Shown here piece after piece: positions 1 to 10,760 of a stretch of DNA of 64,000 bases. The DNA is from Linyphia triangularis (Eukaryota > Arthropoda > Arachnida > Araneae > Linyphiidae): NCBI GenBank assembly GCA_963978545.1, contig OZ021723.1, positions 97,186,002-97,250,001 of the forward strand. The letters run 5' to 3'. Under the pieces are notes generated by a model that had not been told where the DNA came from, searched no databases, and saw only the letters and a list, made by a program, of their open reading frames with translations. Position numbers and translations under genes: made by a program. How positions within the stretch are numbered: position 1 is the first letter of the stretch; every line of letters starts with the position of its first letter.

Positions 1-360
1 TTTTTCTTGACAAGAGAGAGGCTTTCAATATTAAGTACGTAAGTATTAGATTTTAGTGAGTGAAGCGAGCTTAATGCTTACGCAGCAATGAACCTTTCAG
101 AGAGCGAAGCGAGCCTATGCTTGCATAGCAATGAACCTTTTAACGAGTGAAATAAGCCTGTGTTTTACGTGTCCATGAACTTTTCAGCGAACGAAGCGAG
201 CTCTATTTTGCGTAGCGATGAACCTTCCTGCGAGCGAAGCGCCTAAAACTGGGTCTTATACACGAATGACAGATATCCGCAACGCGAGGCCTCACAGCTA
301 GCTAAAATATTGCACATGTTAAAATTTCGTAGCGAAGCACGGGTATTTAGCTAGTCTTAC
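1..360. repeat. 43-44 bp minisatellite with Helitron-like terminus
   Basis: Four to five imperfect tandem units, each starting near GAACCTTT and containing GCGAAGCGAGC, start at about 90, 133, 177 and 220. The block ends near 330-356 with a short sequence (GAAGCACGGG, then ATTTAGCTAGTC) that resembles the 3' end of Helitron-type elements; a related end (ACGGGAATTTAGCTAGTC) recurs near 35449-35466. The Helitron link is an inference from the CTAG-type end only. The left side is cut by the window edge. Confidence 0.5.
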
Positions 361-1606
361 TTAACACTTTCCGCTCTTTCTAGTGAAATGAAGCACTATG
401 TCCAAGGTTAAATAATAACCGATTTTGAGGTTTTTGAAAAACACTATGTTCCACCTTAACGAAAGAGAGAAAAGATCGTAACTGTAACATTCATTTGGCT
501 CTCCTATAAAATTTGCTTTTTGTGACTTAGTGTGCTTTCACTCCGGGCTACAGATATATAGATTAGTTGTATCTGCATTTTTTAATATTTGAGGCAAATT
601 CATGATTCATCACATAAAATGTTCGAAATACATTGTTTTCCAGAGAATTTTGGAAATATTTATTTAGAAATTACACAATGAAAGCAATGCTCCACATTTT
701 TTAATTCCTTTATATTAACTTCAATTTTATGAGTTTTGTCAATGTGTGGCAAATCTGCGAAGACCTAATTAACCCCCTTTCCGTCATCCAATCAGCCTGA
801 AACTTGGCAGAAAGATTCAATGTCGATGAGAATGCATTCTATAAAATTTTGGAGCTGGAACTGTCATTGAAAGGTATCGCTTTTACAGAATACTAATAAA
901 CCAACTTGCCGTCATCATATCGCGCTAAAATAGCATTTAGCCGACCATTGAAGAAACTCTTTCCTGTTGCCAAAATTTGTTTAATAAATAATAAAATTAC
1001 TTTAATCGGAATAAATAAATGATATTTGGATATTAGTGCATAAATTCACATTCATTTTTAATAAATAAATTTTGGAAAGTAGTTTGCCATATATTTTGCT
1101 GATATAAATGTTTGATATTTAAAATTAGATGCAAACACCTTGCACGTACTGTTCACAGAATCGGTGCTGTGTTAGTGAATAATTGGCAATGCATATAAGG
1201 GATTTATATTAAAAAACTTTGTTTTTATGGGTTACATTATCTTTACTTATCTTAGGTGTCCTAAATGGGTAACAAATATTATTCAGATATTTTTAGACCA
1301 GTTAGTGCAGCATTGTGTTGTTGAGGGAGATTAGTTTTCTTCAACAGCAAAAACAAATATCTAAGGCCTTAGTTTGTTACGTTAAGATTGAAAACTAGCG
1401 ACACAAATCAACTTGCAAAAAACTTAATTCAATTAATTAACTTGACTTGCTTAATTCCCGATATTCAATTAATGAATTCACTAAAAAATTGTAAATTTTT
1501 GTCTTATTCTAGTAATAAACAACATAAGCGTTCACTTTCTTGCAACGGCCATTTTAAGGAACTGAATGACTAAATCACAAGTTGGCCACTCTTCGTAGGT
1601 CAGAGT
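361..1606. repeat. AT-rich DNA containing a dispersed repeat shared with 16.0-17.1 kb
   Basis: No gene is seen. Positions about 700-1180 match about 16070-17030 in order: the blocks AATACTAATAAACCAACTTG, a GCGCT(A/G)AAATAGCATT block, TTTAATCGGAATA and ATATTTTGCTGAT occur in both. The 16-kb copy is split by a Helitron and this one is not, so this copy shows the empty site. The family is not identified. Confidence 0.55.
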
Positions 1607-1909
1607 ATAAACATTAGGGTGGAACGAAAATTCAATTTTTGATTTTTAATTTGTAATAGTGCGAAAAAGTTGCTTTTTGATGTAGATAAGATAAATTAAA
1701 AATATGAAAAATATTGGTGTACGTCTTGAAGTGCCGCAAAGCCGTTAAAGTGTCAAAAAATTGAAATTTTTGCTACATTTAAAAAAAAAAAAAAAAATTT
1801 GACGATAGAATCAACTTTTGATTTTAATTTGTAATAGCACGGAAAAGTTGCCTTATGGTGTAGATAAGATAAATCAGAAATATTAGAATACGTCTTGAGG
1901 TGCCGCAAG

Positions 1910-3705
1910 TAGGCTTGGGCGATGTTAACATTTCTGCATCGCGATATATCGGGAATCAAACATCACGATGTCACGATATATCGCGATGTTAACTATATAT
2001 ATTGTAACATTTTATTAAATTCGTGTATGGAAGGTTATTTTAAATAACATGAGCAGCGACAAAATTATTTTCAGGGGGATACACAAAGCACCCGAGGAGT
2101 AAAAGCTGGTTATTTTTTTATTTTGGTTTAATCTGGATTTTTCAATTTCTTTATCTTAAGGACATTTTACTTCGTTATTATCCAGCAGAGGGGAGTGGGG
2201 GGGCAAGTGTACCTCCTTTCACCCTCCTGGGAGCGCCCATGTGTGTAATGGCCCTATCGCCTGTCTTCAACTAATAAACAGTCAAACTCCGTTAATGCGA
2301 AATTGCTTAACATGAAGTCCCGCTTAACACGAAGTTAAAGCAAGTCTCTTTAGTGAAAACATAACATTAATTTATTCACTTAACACGAAATTCGGTTAAA
2401 GCGAACAATTTCAGCGGCCCCATTGATTTCATGTTAACGGGGTTTGACTGTAGCATATCACCTAAGTTGAATTTGGATTTGAACCGGACGTATCAAGGAC
2501 AGCAGTGTAATGTAGTCAAATGGAGTCCTTACGCAAATCATTTTTCGATCCAAAAAACATTTATGCTTAGCAATTAAAAAACATTAAAAAAAAATTAAAT
2601 TTTGGATTGAGTAATTAATCTCATGGAAATAAATAAACTTTATTCAAATTGTACTAACTATAAAAATTTATAAAGCATTTATTTACTTACCAGTCAGAAG
2701 AGAACATCTTTCAACTTAAATGGAAAAAAATCACTTATATGTAATCGTTTATACGAACTAGAGAAACAACTGTCCATGTGCTAATTCACATTGATTTTGG
2801 CAGATATAACAAACAGCTCATAGTAATAAATAACCAGATTAACTTAACTGGGTAAAAACTAGACATAAATTACCGCGGCCGAATGGTGCAATCTCCTTGC
2901 GTTAATAAATAAAGCAAAATAAAATAATAGCAAGATAAAAAAAAATCTTGAAGTTAATATAAAAGATTGCAAAATACAATAGTGTAATATTTTATTTCTT
3001 CCAAGTTAGAGAAATAATAAAGGGAAAAAAAATCAAAAATGAAACACAAAAAGTGTAGGAAATGCTCAATTGCATTCCGAAAATAGACATCAATGTCTTA
3101 TATCTGATGACTATTAAATAAAAATCAAAACGTTTTCCAAGTGTTGAGAGAACAACATAAATAATGTTCAAACAATAAATCGAATACTTCTTTTATGGAA
3201 TCTCCAATATTACTAAACTGCTGGCGTCACCTCGCAATTTCAATACTCATCCCACATGCGTAAGTGGATACAATTACCACGATACGGTTTTTTCTGATGA
3301 AATATCGAGCATCTGCAAAAGCAAATGGAAATCGTCTCAAACGGCCCGATGTCGACGGTATCACTATATTTCTATACAATATTGGGAACATCTCTCATAT
3401 GCAAGGCAGGGTGGATACGATTAGCACGATGTGAGCTTGCCGATGAAGTACCGCGCAAAAGCAAATGGAACTAGTTTCAAACGGCGCAGCGCGTTGTCAA
3501 CGGTTTCAATACGTTTCTATAGTGCTTTAGAAACACCGGGCATGAATCGTTACCACGGTTCTTCGTCCTTGAAGTGCAAGGCAAATATCGTTCTCTCGTC
3601 AAAAGAGATCGCGATGTATCGGTTTGAAGAAAATAGTGACACCGGTTTGACGATGTTGATTTCATAACGGTTTTTTCCGATATATCGATACATCGCCCAA
3701 GCCTA
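1910..3705. mobile_element. 1.8-kb non-autonomous hAT-type element nested in the larger transposon
   Basis: The termini are a perfect 16-bp inverted repeat, TAGGCTTGGGCGATGT at the left and its complement at 3690-3705. The flanking 8 bp GCCGCAAG is duplicated exactly (1902-1909 and 3706-3713), and the interrupted subterminal repeat of the outer element resumes on the far side. The interior has CGATATATCG-rich segments and a 145-bp imperfect tandem duplication (units starting near 3269 and 3414). No transposase is visible; the open frames around 3431-3667 look like non-coding palindromic sequence. An 8-bp TSD and these ends fit hAT. Confidence 0.83.
2279..2450. mobile_element. Tigger/pogo-like MITE
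   Basis: A 172-bp element begins CAGTCAAACTCCGTTAA and ends with the near-complement TTAACGGGGTTTGACTG. TA follows on the right; the left flanking dinucleotide is AA, so one side of the TA duplication has probably mutated. Terminal CAGTCAAAC with a GTTAA core is the usual style of pogo/Tigger MITEs. It lies inside the 1910-3705 element, making a third nesting level. Confidence 0.72.
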
Positions 3706-4174
3706 GCCGCAAGTACGTTAAAGTTTTATAAAAACACACTTTATTGAACTTTTTCAAAGATTTTTGCGTGTCTCGATTATGAAATAAAAAGCTTCATAGA
3801 AAGATAAAAACAGTTTTAGTATTACGTTGGCATCCAGGAGCCTGAGTCATCGCCGGAGCGGATGTTGTGTGTGGGTGGGTAGGGGGGGGGGGGCAAAGAT
3901 TTGTCTGCGTGCGGTGACAAGCTCAGATCAGATGTCAGGTCAGTAGCTGTGCGAAGTTCAGTTGAGTTGGCGCTTCCGCTCCGTCTAATGTGTTACAGAT
4001 TAACATAATATTTTGTTAGTATGTGTTCTACTTTATTGTTGTGAGTAAAAATGGCTCAGTCTAAATTAGTGAAGACAAGACAAATGTCGGAATGTCCTGT
4101 TTTTGGGAAATGTAGTGATTTGCTTGATGTTGAACTGCCTACTTACGAATTTGTTATGAAGTGCTACTGTTATA

Positions 4175-5737
4175 CACTGCGTGAAAAAAGTAGAAGGACA
4201 CATGATTTTTTTTTATGAATAAAAAACAGATTTTTTTTTCCATAACAATTTAATGAGTAACACTTTAAATTACTAATTACAAACAGATATCTGTATCTGA
4301 AAAATCAAACAAAAAAAATACAGGTCAAGTACAGCAATAAATCAGTTTTGACTTCATCATACTCTGTGAAAAAAGTAGAAGGACACTTCTAAATAATGCA
4401 AATAAAATTCTTATTAATAGGGAATTCTTCCACCATTGGCTTTGATTACTTCAAAAATTCGATTTGGCATCGAATCATATAAAGTTTGAATTTCTGTTTG
4501 GCAGAAATTGTCCCAAACATAATTCAAAGTTCTCCGAAGGTCAACTATAGATTCAAACTGCTTGCCTTCCGCGTAAACGCGACGAACAATCATTGCCCAT
4601 ATGTTTTCTACAATGTTGAGGTCCGGGCTTTTAGCAGGCCATGGCAAAACACGAACATTATTTGCTGCATATCAATTTTTAACCCCATGAGCTGTGTGAA
4701 TTGATGCTCCGTCCTGTTGAAAAATCCAGTCATTTCCGCCTAGCTCAACGCCGTAGGGAAGGAGATCTGAATTCAAGACTTGGATGTAATCTGTGTGTTT
4801 CTGCCTGCCACTCAGTAACACTAGGCTTGTTTTTCCTCCGTACCCGACTGCCAACCAAACCATTAAACTCCCTCCTCCCATCTGTCGGGTAGAATAAGTC
4901 TTTTCTTCAGTACCGAGACAGTGCCAATAGTATTTGTAGCCATCTGGACCGTCTAAATTAAATCTTTTCTCATCAGAAAATATAACGGAGGTCCATTCTG
5001 ACGTCCAGGACATGCGGTTTTTAGCCCAGTGCAGTCGGTGTTCAATGTGCCTTTCATTCCATTTGGGATGGGCTTCCTTTTTCGGAATACGAAATTTTCG
5101 GACCTTTTTATGTAGTTGTAGACAGTTCTTCTTGAAACGTGTGTGATGCCTGCATTATTTTGAGCTTTGGCAATACTTCCATCCGTTCTTTTTAGTTCCC
5201 GAATGATTTTTCTTTGATCGCGTTGCGTCAGTTTTTTAGGTCTGCCACTCTTCTTTTTGGTTCCCTGACTACTAGGATTTCTTATATAGTTTGAAACAGT
5301 ATTTCGACTAATATGCAGCTGGCGTGCAATCTCTCTCACACCTTTGCCATCGTTTTTGTAGGCATAAATTTGGCCTTTTTCAAACTCACTTAAAGGTTTT
5401 CCTCTAGGCATTATAAAAAGATGAAAACGACGGATTTTCAATAAAATAGTATGTTTCTCTTAACAAAAACAGTTAAAAAGAATGAAACACCTACCTTTGA
5501 GGTTTACAATATTCCAAAACAAATTATTTTAGCACGTGTCCTTCTACTTTTTTCACACACCAAAAATCGTTAAATACTGTTTTCCTTAATTTTTACTAGT
5601 GGTAGATAAAATTTACTCTTCTATAAAAAAGAAAAAAATAGCCAAACTACATAAAAAAAGAAATTTGGATAAGGAGGATCGAAATACAAAGCATAAATTA
5701 CAAAATATGACTGTCCTTCTACTTTTTTCCCGTAGTG
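4175..5737 (-). mobile_element. Tc1-type transposon with IR/DR ends
   Basis: A 1563-bp element flanked by TA (4173-4174, 5738-5739). Outer ends read CACTGCGTGAAAAAAGTAG at left and the complement of CACTACGGGAAAAAAGTAG at right. A second, inner copy of the GTGAAAAAAGTAGAAGGACAC motif lies about 190 bp inside each end (about 4368-4388 and 5535-5556). This direct-repeat-within-inverted-repeat layout is known from Tc1 elements such as Sleeping Beauty. It landed in a TA of the outer element's transposase codon 41/42 and, apart from that split, leaves the frame intact, so it inserted into a then-complete reading frame segment. Confidence 0.9.
4414..5411 (-). pseudogene. Tc1-type DD34E transposase, inactivated
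   Basis: Read on the minus strand from ATG at 5411. The N-terminus has two helix-turn-helix units (about residues 20-45, with VREIARQLHISRNTVSNYI, and about residues 78-98, with HVSRRTVYNYI) separated by a GRPKK motif, the standard paired DNA-binding domain. The catalytic part shows VIFSDEKRF (first Asp), WIFQQDGAS (second Asp) and SPDLNIVENIW (Glu), with 34 residues between second Asp and Glu, i.e. DD34E. Damage: one frameshift near 5090-5110, after TVYNYIKRS, where the reading moves to another frame; and an in-frame TGA between the second Asp and the Glu, near 4670. It ends at the natural stop 4414. Total length is close to the usual 330-340 residues. It cannot make transposase as it stands. 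Confidence 0.9.
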
Positions 5738-8479
5738 TATGAGACAAAACCTAAAAAATGCTTCAGAGAAGGATCCTACTGTACGTGAAATATGTGACAC
5801 TTTAGTTCCCAAAATAGAGCAAATATGGTCAAGAGCTTCTATTCCCGTTGTTTCTAGCCAAAGAATTTTACTAATGATAAGAGCTTATCATGCTAAATAC
5901 AGAAATTTATTAAGGTCTAAAAGCAGAAAAGGGTCAGAAAAGTTTGACTGCAACCTCTCAAAATTTAGAGGCGAGGCCGAACGTTTATTTGATATTGCTG
6001 CTTGTAAGAGTGTAAACTTTAATACTTCTACTTGTATAAAAGGAAGAAAAGTACCAGTTATGGAACAAAAGTTTCTAAACGATCAACGTTCTGACAGGAA
6101 AATGGTGATACGTAATGTTGATATAGCTACCACAAGCGCTGTGAGGAAGAAAGCAAGAAAAATTAAAGAACTACAGAGAATAGTCAAGTTTAATAAAGAA
6201 CGGACAAAAAATAGTAGTGTATCAGAAACGGTTACTGGCGACAATGACAGCGCTGAAGAACAGCAGTGTTCGATACCAGAAGATGCAAACCAACCAGGTC
6301 CTTCAAATATACAAGAAGAGATACATCTACCAGGCCCTTCAAAACTGAAAGAAGAGAAAATCACTGAAATGAGCATTAAATTGCCATCTGTAGCTTCCAT
6401 TGCTGTCCGTATCGGAATATCAGATAGAGCTGTTGCAGCTATAGCTAGTGCTGCTTTACGGGGTTTTGGTTTAATAACAGAAGAAGACAAAACCAACGTT
6501 ATAGACAGGATGAAAATTAGACAAGCAAGATCAACCAATCGAAGAGATCTCATTAATGGCAGTCGTTATAATCATATAACTGAAAATAGAGGATTGTTTT
6601 TTGATGGAAGAAAAGACAAAACAATTGTTCAAGAAAAGAAAGGAAGTAAGTTTTACAAAAAAGTGATTTCAGAAGAGCACGTTTCACTAATAGAGGAACC
6701 AAGCTCAAAGTTTTTAGGCCACGTAACACCTAAATTTGGCACCGGAAAAAACATAGCAGACAGTATACAGGAGTTTTTTGAAGATAGAGAACACAACAAA
6801 CAACTTTTAAACTTTACTGCTATTGGGTGTGATGGAACCGTTGTAAACACTGAACATAATAATGGTGTGATTTCTTTGATGGAAAAGGAAATAGGAAGAT
6901 CGTTGCAATGGTTAATTTGTTTGTTCCATGGTAATGAGCTACCATTGCGACATCTTTTTTGTCATTTAGATGGAAAACAAAGGGACCCAATGAGTTTAAA
7001 GGTGAAATAGGTCAGCCGCTAGAAAACTGTGCTAATCTTTCTGTTGTTACTTTCTTGCCAATTGAAAATAACCTTCCTCTTTTGGAGGACAAAAATGATT
7101 TAAGATCAGAAATATTATTGGATATGTGTATTGCTGTATCAAGTGGAAATTGCTCCCTAGATTTATCTTTACGAAACCCTGTAAAACTTGCTCACTCCAG
7201 GTGGTTAACACTAGCCAACCGCGTGCTTAGATTGTATGTGGCAACTGAAAATCCAACTCAAAATCTTAAGACTCTGGCTGAGTACATTATGAAAGTGTAT
7301 GTGCCTGTGTGGTTTAATATTAAGTTAAAACCTTCATGTACCTATGGTTCCAAACATCTGTTTAACCTTATCTCATATTCACGCTATCTCTCTGACGATC
7401 TCAAGAACGTTATAGATCCGGTTATTTAAAGAAATGGGTATTTTGCGGCTCCAGAAAATCGCCTTTTGTCCATGCTATGTGATGAACGCGAAATTCAAAA
7501 CGAACTTAGTTTACGACGTGTTTTAAAAGTAAGAACAGAAAGTAGAGGCGGAGTCAGGAAGTTTAAAGTTCCAAAGATAAACTTCGATGAAAAGGATTAC
7601 ATCGACATGATCTCATGGCCTGAAAATGACGTAATTGAACCTCCCTTGTTAAAATATGTTTCCAGTGACTCTCTCAAAGACTTTATATGGAAAGCATCTG
7701 AAGATGAACCAAATAGTAAAGTAGACCGGGTATTATCGACTTTCCCTGGCTTCCTTGTCACACGCAAGCAGTGGAAAGAACTGCGAAACTGGTGACCGAA
7801 TCGGCTCAAAATGTCTGTGGTTCAACCCTAAGAGAAGGATATATAAGAGCAAAAATTGACTCACGTAGGAATATGCCAAAATTTACTACAAAAAACCAGT
7901 TTAATGTAGCAATGAAGTAGAAACAAACATTTTGCAGATGTAACATTTGTAATCATTAAGGATACAGAAGTAAGAAATACAAAATTTTACATTACAATAT
8001 ATTTTATTATTATTATTATTATATTTTGTAATTCATAATTTTTTCCAACTCTAATGCTTATATATGTATTTAAAACCATCTTTTGTAACATTATATATAC
8101 GAGAAATTCATAAAAAATAATTTAACAAAGTTGATAATTTTTCCTTTTTTTATAAACCTTAAGCTCTTTGCGGCACCTTAAGATGTTGTAATATTGCATC
8201 CAAATCCCCCCCCCCCCTCTTTTTGAACTTAAAAGGCAACTTTTCTCCACTATCACTAAGCTAAAATTAAAAAAAAAAAAAATTTAAGGCCATTTTCGTT
8301 CCACCCTAATAAACATCTTGTCGGTAAATTCATGGTGCACTTTTGACCGATCACAGGAAATCAACAAAACAAGATAGAAATGTGAAATCTGTACCAAATA
8401 AAAGGAAAACTCTCCACATTTCTATAGTATTATGTGCAAGCGTGTGAGCACACAAGTGATGACGCAACACCTGTGGATA

Positions 8480-8990
8480 CAACATTCCCCCAGCGGTGGA
8501 TTGGCAGGGGTTCTGTCAAGCCATGGCTACCCCGATCCACGGATCTGACGCCCTTAAACTTTTGCTTGCGGGCTTATGTGAAGCAACATGTGTACAGTGA
8601 ACGTATCAACGACATTAATCATTTATAACAGAGAATCACAGACGTTATTCATTCCGTTACACCAGACGTCCTTAATCATGTGTGGGAAGAACTTGAATAT
8701 CATTTATACTAAACTTCAACTTAACTAGACATCACTTAGACGATAGATCGTCACAGTGCTCATAGGTATTTAATCCATTTTGGCGGCGTGAAAGCATAAT
8801 CTTCGCCAAACCACAACCCTGTAGAGAACAAAAGGCTATAAGGTTTGGCGAGAATTATGTCTTCACTCCGCCAAAATGGATTAAATACCTATGACCACTG
8901 TGACCATCTATCGTCTAAGTGATGCCTAGTTAAGTTGAAGTTTAGTATAGATGTGTGTATGGCAACAAATGGTAGCCATATCGAACAGCA
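8480..8990 (+). pseudogene. mariner transposase C-terminal remnant
   Basis: From about 8480 the translation reads PQRWIGRGSVKPWLPRSTD followed by LTPLNFCLRAYVK, the region around the last catalytic acidic residue of mariner-type transposases (the usual form is RSPDLTPLDFFLWGYVK). It continues over a TAA at about 8626-8628 through ITDVIHSVTPDVLNHVWEEL to 8706, is cut by the MITE, and resumes at 8950 with DVCMATNGSHIE, the expected C-terminal motif. The N-terminal two thirds are missing. The piece is a fossil inside a deleted element and has no function of its own. Confidence 0.75.
8707..8947. mobile_element. 241-bp palindromic MITE, copy 1, with TA target
   Basis: Both ends are TACTAAACTTCAACTTAACTAG and its complement, flanked by TA (8705-8706, 8948-8949). 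The whole element folds back: TTTAATCCATTTTGGCGG near 8770 pairs with CCGCCAAAATGGATTAAAT near 8869. Leaving it out reconnects the mariner reading frame (CATTTA joined to GATGTG), which proves the borders. A second copy is at 37154-37417. Confidence 0.9.
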
Positions 8991-9115
8991 CTGAAAAAGG
9001 TACGAAACTTGGAGAGTTTTCCTTTTCATTTGGTGAAAATTTCACATTTCTGTCTTGTTTCGTTGATTACTTGTGACCGGTCAAAAGTGCACCATGACTT
9101 TACGGACACACTGTA

Positions 9116-10185
9116 TTAAAATATCAAATAGAATCCCATGCTAATTAATAAAATGTCTGTTTCATGTTAATTACCAAAATTTGTGTTTGATTTGAACAAC
9201 ATGAGCTATCATCTACTTCACGAAATGTCCACTTAGAACGCAAAAGCTGTACTAATTTCTGGGTTATCGGAAATTGAATTATACATCAGCCATTTCCAAA
9301 AAACACAATGCCAATTGATTAAACGCAAAACGAAGTGATTAAACTTCAGTATATATCTCTATCACATATGCCCTTTATTTAATAGAAAAAGTTTTGATAG
9401 AAAGTGCTGTAACTATCTTCAAAATAACACAAACTTTCTTTTCATGAATTTCTAAGAAATTGTCTATTATTTTTTTTTCTTCTGGAACATTGATAGCGAT
9501 ATTTTTCACTTTTTCGATTCATTTTATTTAACATATTTTTAATGCATTGCACTTTTGGCAAGGAATACATAAGGTTCGTAAATTGGTTCTTTACTTGCAA
9601 TCTATATCGACTTAACAGCAAAGGAAGCGTAAATTTTTTCAATACACTTACTTTTTTTCAGTCAAGATTTATTTTTTATAATAGAAAAATTCTTATCGTT
9701 TTATAATATACATCCATCCAGTAATTGAAAGCTGTCGAGTAATTTTTTCAGATATAAAGTTTTACTTTGACCGAAGAAAAATGTCAATAAAGGCATATGC
9801 TTCCACTTATTTAAAAAATGAAGATTATTGGTAAACCTTAGATTAAAATATGCCGATTAATATATAAAGATGTTCTGAGTAATTAGTTGATGAATGATTT
9901 TAAATATAAGTTATCTTTTTTTATTAATTATCATGCAGCAAACTCTAGAATTCACTCAATTCCAATGTATTTTATTCGCTTTAATATAGAAACTTAGTTT
10001 CAACTATAAGTTGATTTGATTTTTGCTAACTTTTTCAATTACACTTTATAAGTAATAAAAGGTAATAAAAGTATTGCATTCAGTCAAAAAAAAAAAATTC
10101 CCCCACACACTTTTTGGAAAATCCTGAATTCAAAAAAGTGGCAAAGACAAAATATACGTGTTCGTGTATATACTGCTTGTAGCAA
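9116..10185. other. AT-rich intergenic DNA, nothing recognised
   Basis: Only short open frames are present, with no motifs. Low-complexity A/T runs are frequent. I see no gene or element boundary. Confidence 0.6.
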
Positions 10186-10189
10186 GCTT

Positions 10190-10440
10190 AGCTCATGTTG
10201 TTGTTGTTGCTAATCCTCACTGTCTGACGGAGTCAGAGAAGATCCACGAGTTCGTTGACTAAAAGGAAGTCGAAGACTAGGAGAGGATTGCTAAAGAGAT
10301 CCTCCTTAGAGAGTCCCATGCAATCCAAGAGGTGCTCAGGAGATTTTGGCACTTGGTGCAGGTGGCGAAGGTTTTCCTGCCCTCGTTGAAAGTGAGGCAC
10401 TTGATGTGACCGCTAGCAAGCCTTGATAGAACAGTTGGTT
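10190..10440 (-). mobile_element. 5'-truncated LINE, 3' end, copy 1
   Basis: On the minus strand the translation contains LSRLASGHIKCLTF, CTKCQN, EHLLDCMGLSKEDLF and, before the stop, DFLLVNELVDLL, then a GTT/CAA trinucleotide tail (10198-10209). This is the C-terminal Cys/His segment that follows the reverse transcriptase in jockey-like non-LTR retrotransposons. The same family is at 33961-34389. One base slip breaks the frame after CTKCQN. The upstream limit is uncertain. Confidence 0.72.
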
Positions 10441-10760
10441 GGAACTGAATGGATTGACCTATGGTGTTTAACTTCAGTATACGAGTCAGTGGTGGCCATG
10501 GGACTTGTCAATAAGGTTTTCGTCAAAATTTTGCACTCGCATTAGATATCTGCCATTGAAAAATTTATGTTTTTCAGTAATTGCCAAAAAAAAAAAAAGG
10601 AAAAAAAAAAGAAACTGCTCTTATGATTTCGATTAAAATAACTGCCTTTTAAGGTGTTCTTACAAAATTCCCATAGAAATTCGATTAATACGTAAAAAAG
10701 TAGAAAAACGAATGTTTTTAGCACAGGAATATCAACAACTGTTCCTCCTCTATGTTTCAC
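10440..10760 (-). repeat. copy of a dispersed unclassified repeat (family F)
   Basis: The segment shares GAATGGATTGA(C/T)CTA..GTTTAACTT and CAAAATTTTGCACTCGC.. motifs, in order, with 43840-44110, and with the opposite strand of 52310-52620 and 61620-61910. The open frames in it are not conserved between copies. Confidence 0.55.

Larger units (their letters stand above)
4051..7795 (+). pseudogene. broken RNase-H-like transposase of the 6.7-kb element
   Basis: The frame opens at ATG 4051, runs 41 codons, is split by a Tc1 insertion (4175-5737), and resumes at 5740 in the same frame once the element and one TA are discounted. Translated features in order: a Cys-bearing N-terminal segment (SECPVFGKC, about residues 13-21); a block with PTVREICDTL; a Lys/Arg-rich stretch (about residues 165-190); a helical segment with SVASIAVRIGISDRAVAAI; an RNase-H-like core with IGCDGTVVNT near residue 400, whose Asp could be catalytic; and CLFHGNELPLRHLF. 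A frameshift lies in the A-rich run near 6971-6981 (frame 1 closes at 7010 while the homologous reading continues from about 6980). A nonsense TAA is at 7427-7429, with the same frame open again to TGA 7793-7795. The position inside the TIRs makes it this element's transposase. I recognise this type of protein as a widespread uncharacterised animal transposon ORF, but cannot name its superfamily. Confidence 0.75.
1615..8308 (+). mobile_element. 6.7-kb DNA transposon with 8-bp TSD (hAT-like ends), nested insertions
   Basis: The ends are inverted repeats starting TAGGGTGGAACGAAAAT (1615) and ending ATTTTCGTTCCACCCTA (8308). Less perfect similarity runs further inward, through an AAAAGTTGC block to a (G/C)TGCCGCAA-type block about 130-150 bp in. 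The 8-bp sequence ATAAACAT flanks it exactly on both sides (1607-1614 and 8309-8316). An 8-bp duplication is typical of hAT and a few other superfamilies; the encoded protein does not let me decide. The left subterminal region is tandemly duplicated (about 1637-1748 and 1818-1909). Inside are a second 8-bp-TSD element (1910-3705), a Tc1 element (4175-5737) and a broken transposase gene (4051-7795). The element is clearly dead: its gene has a frameshift and nonsense codons besides the Tc1. Confidence 0.85.
8314..9113 (+). mobile_element. internally deleted mariner-like element
   Basis: About 100 bp of inverted repeat joins the two ends: CATGGTGCACTTTTGACCG near 8332 pairs with its complement near 9087, and the GGAAAACTCTCCA block at about 8404-8416 pairs with TGGAGAGTTTTCC near 9010. 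The right edge is TA at 9114-9115. The left edge (about 8314) overlaps the right target duplication of the 6.7-kb transposon, so that transposon inserted exactly at this element's border. The interior keeps only the C-terminal part of a mariner transposase, and a MITE (8707-8947) sits in it. Confidence 0.78.

Noticed and set aside
3431..3667. 78-codon frame within the 1.8-kb hAT-type element
   Set aside because: In a tandemly duplicated non-coding interior; the other repeat unit does not keep the frame.
6083..6553. 156-codon minus-strand frame
   Set aside because: Lies opposite the transposase coding region; hydrophobic runs are the complement of Lys/Glu-rich codons.
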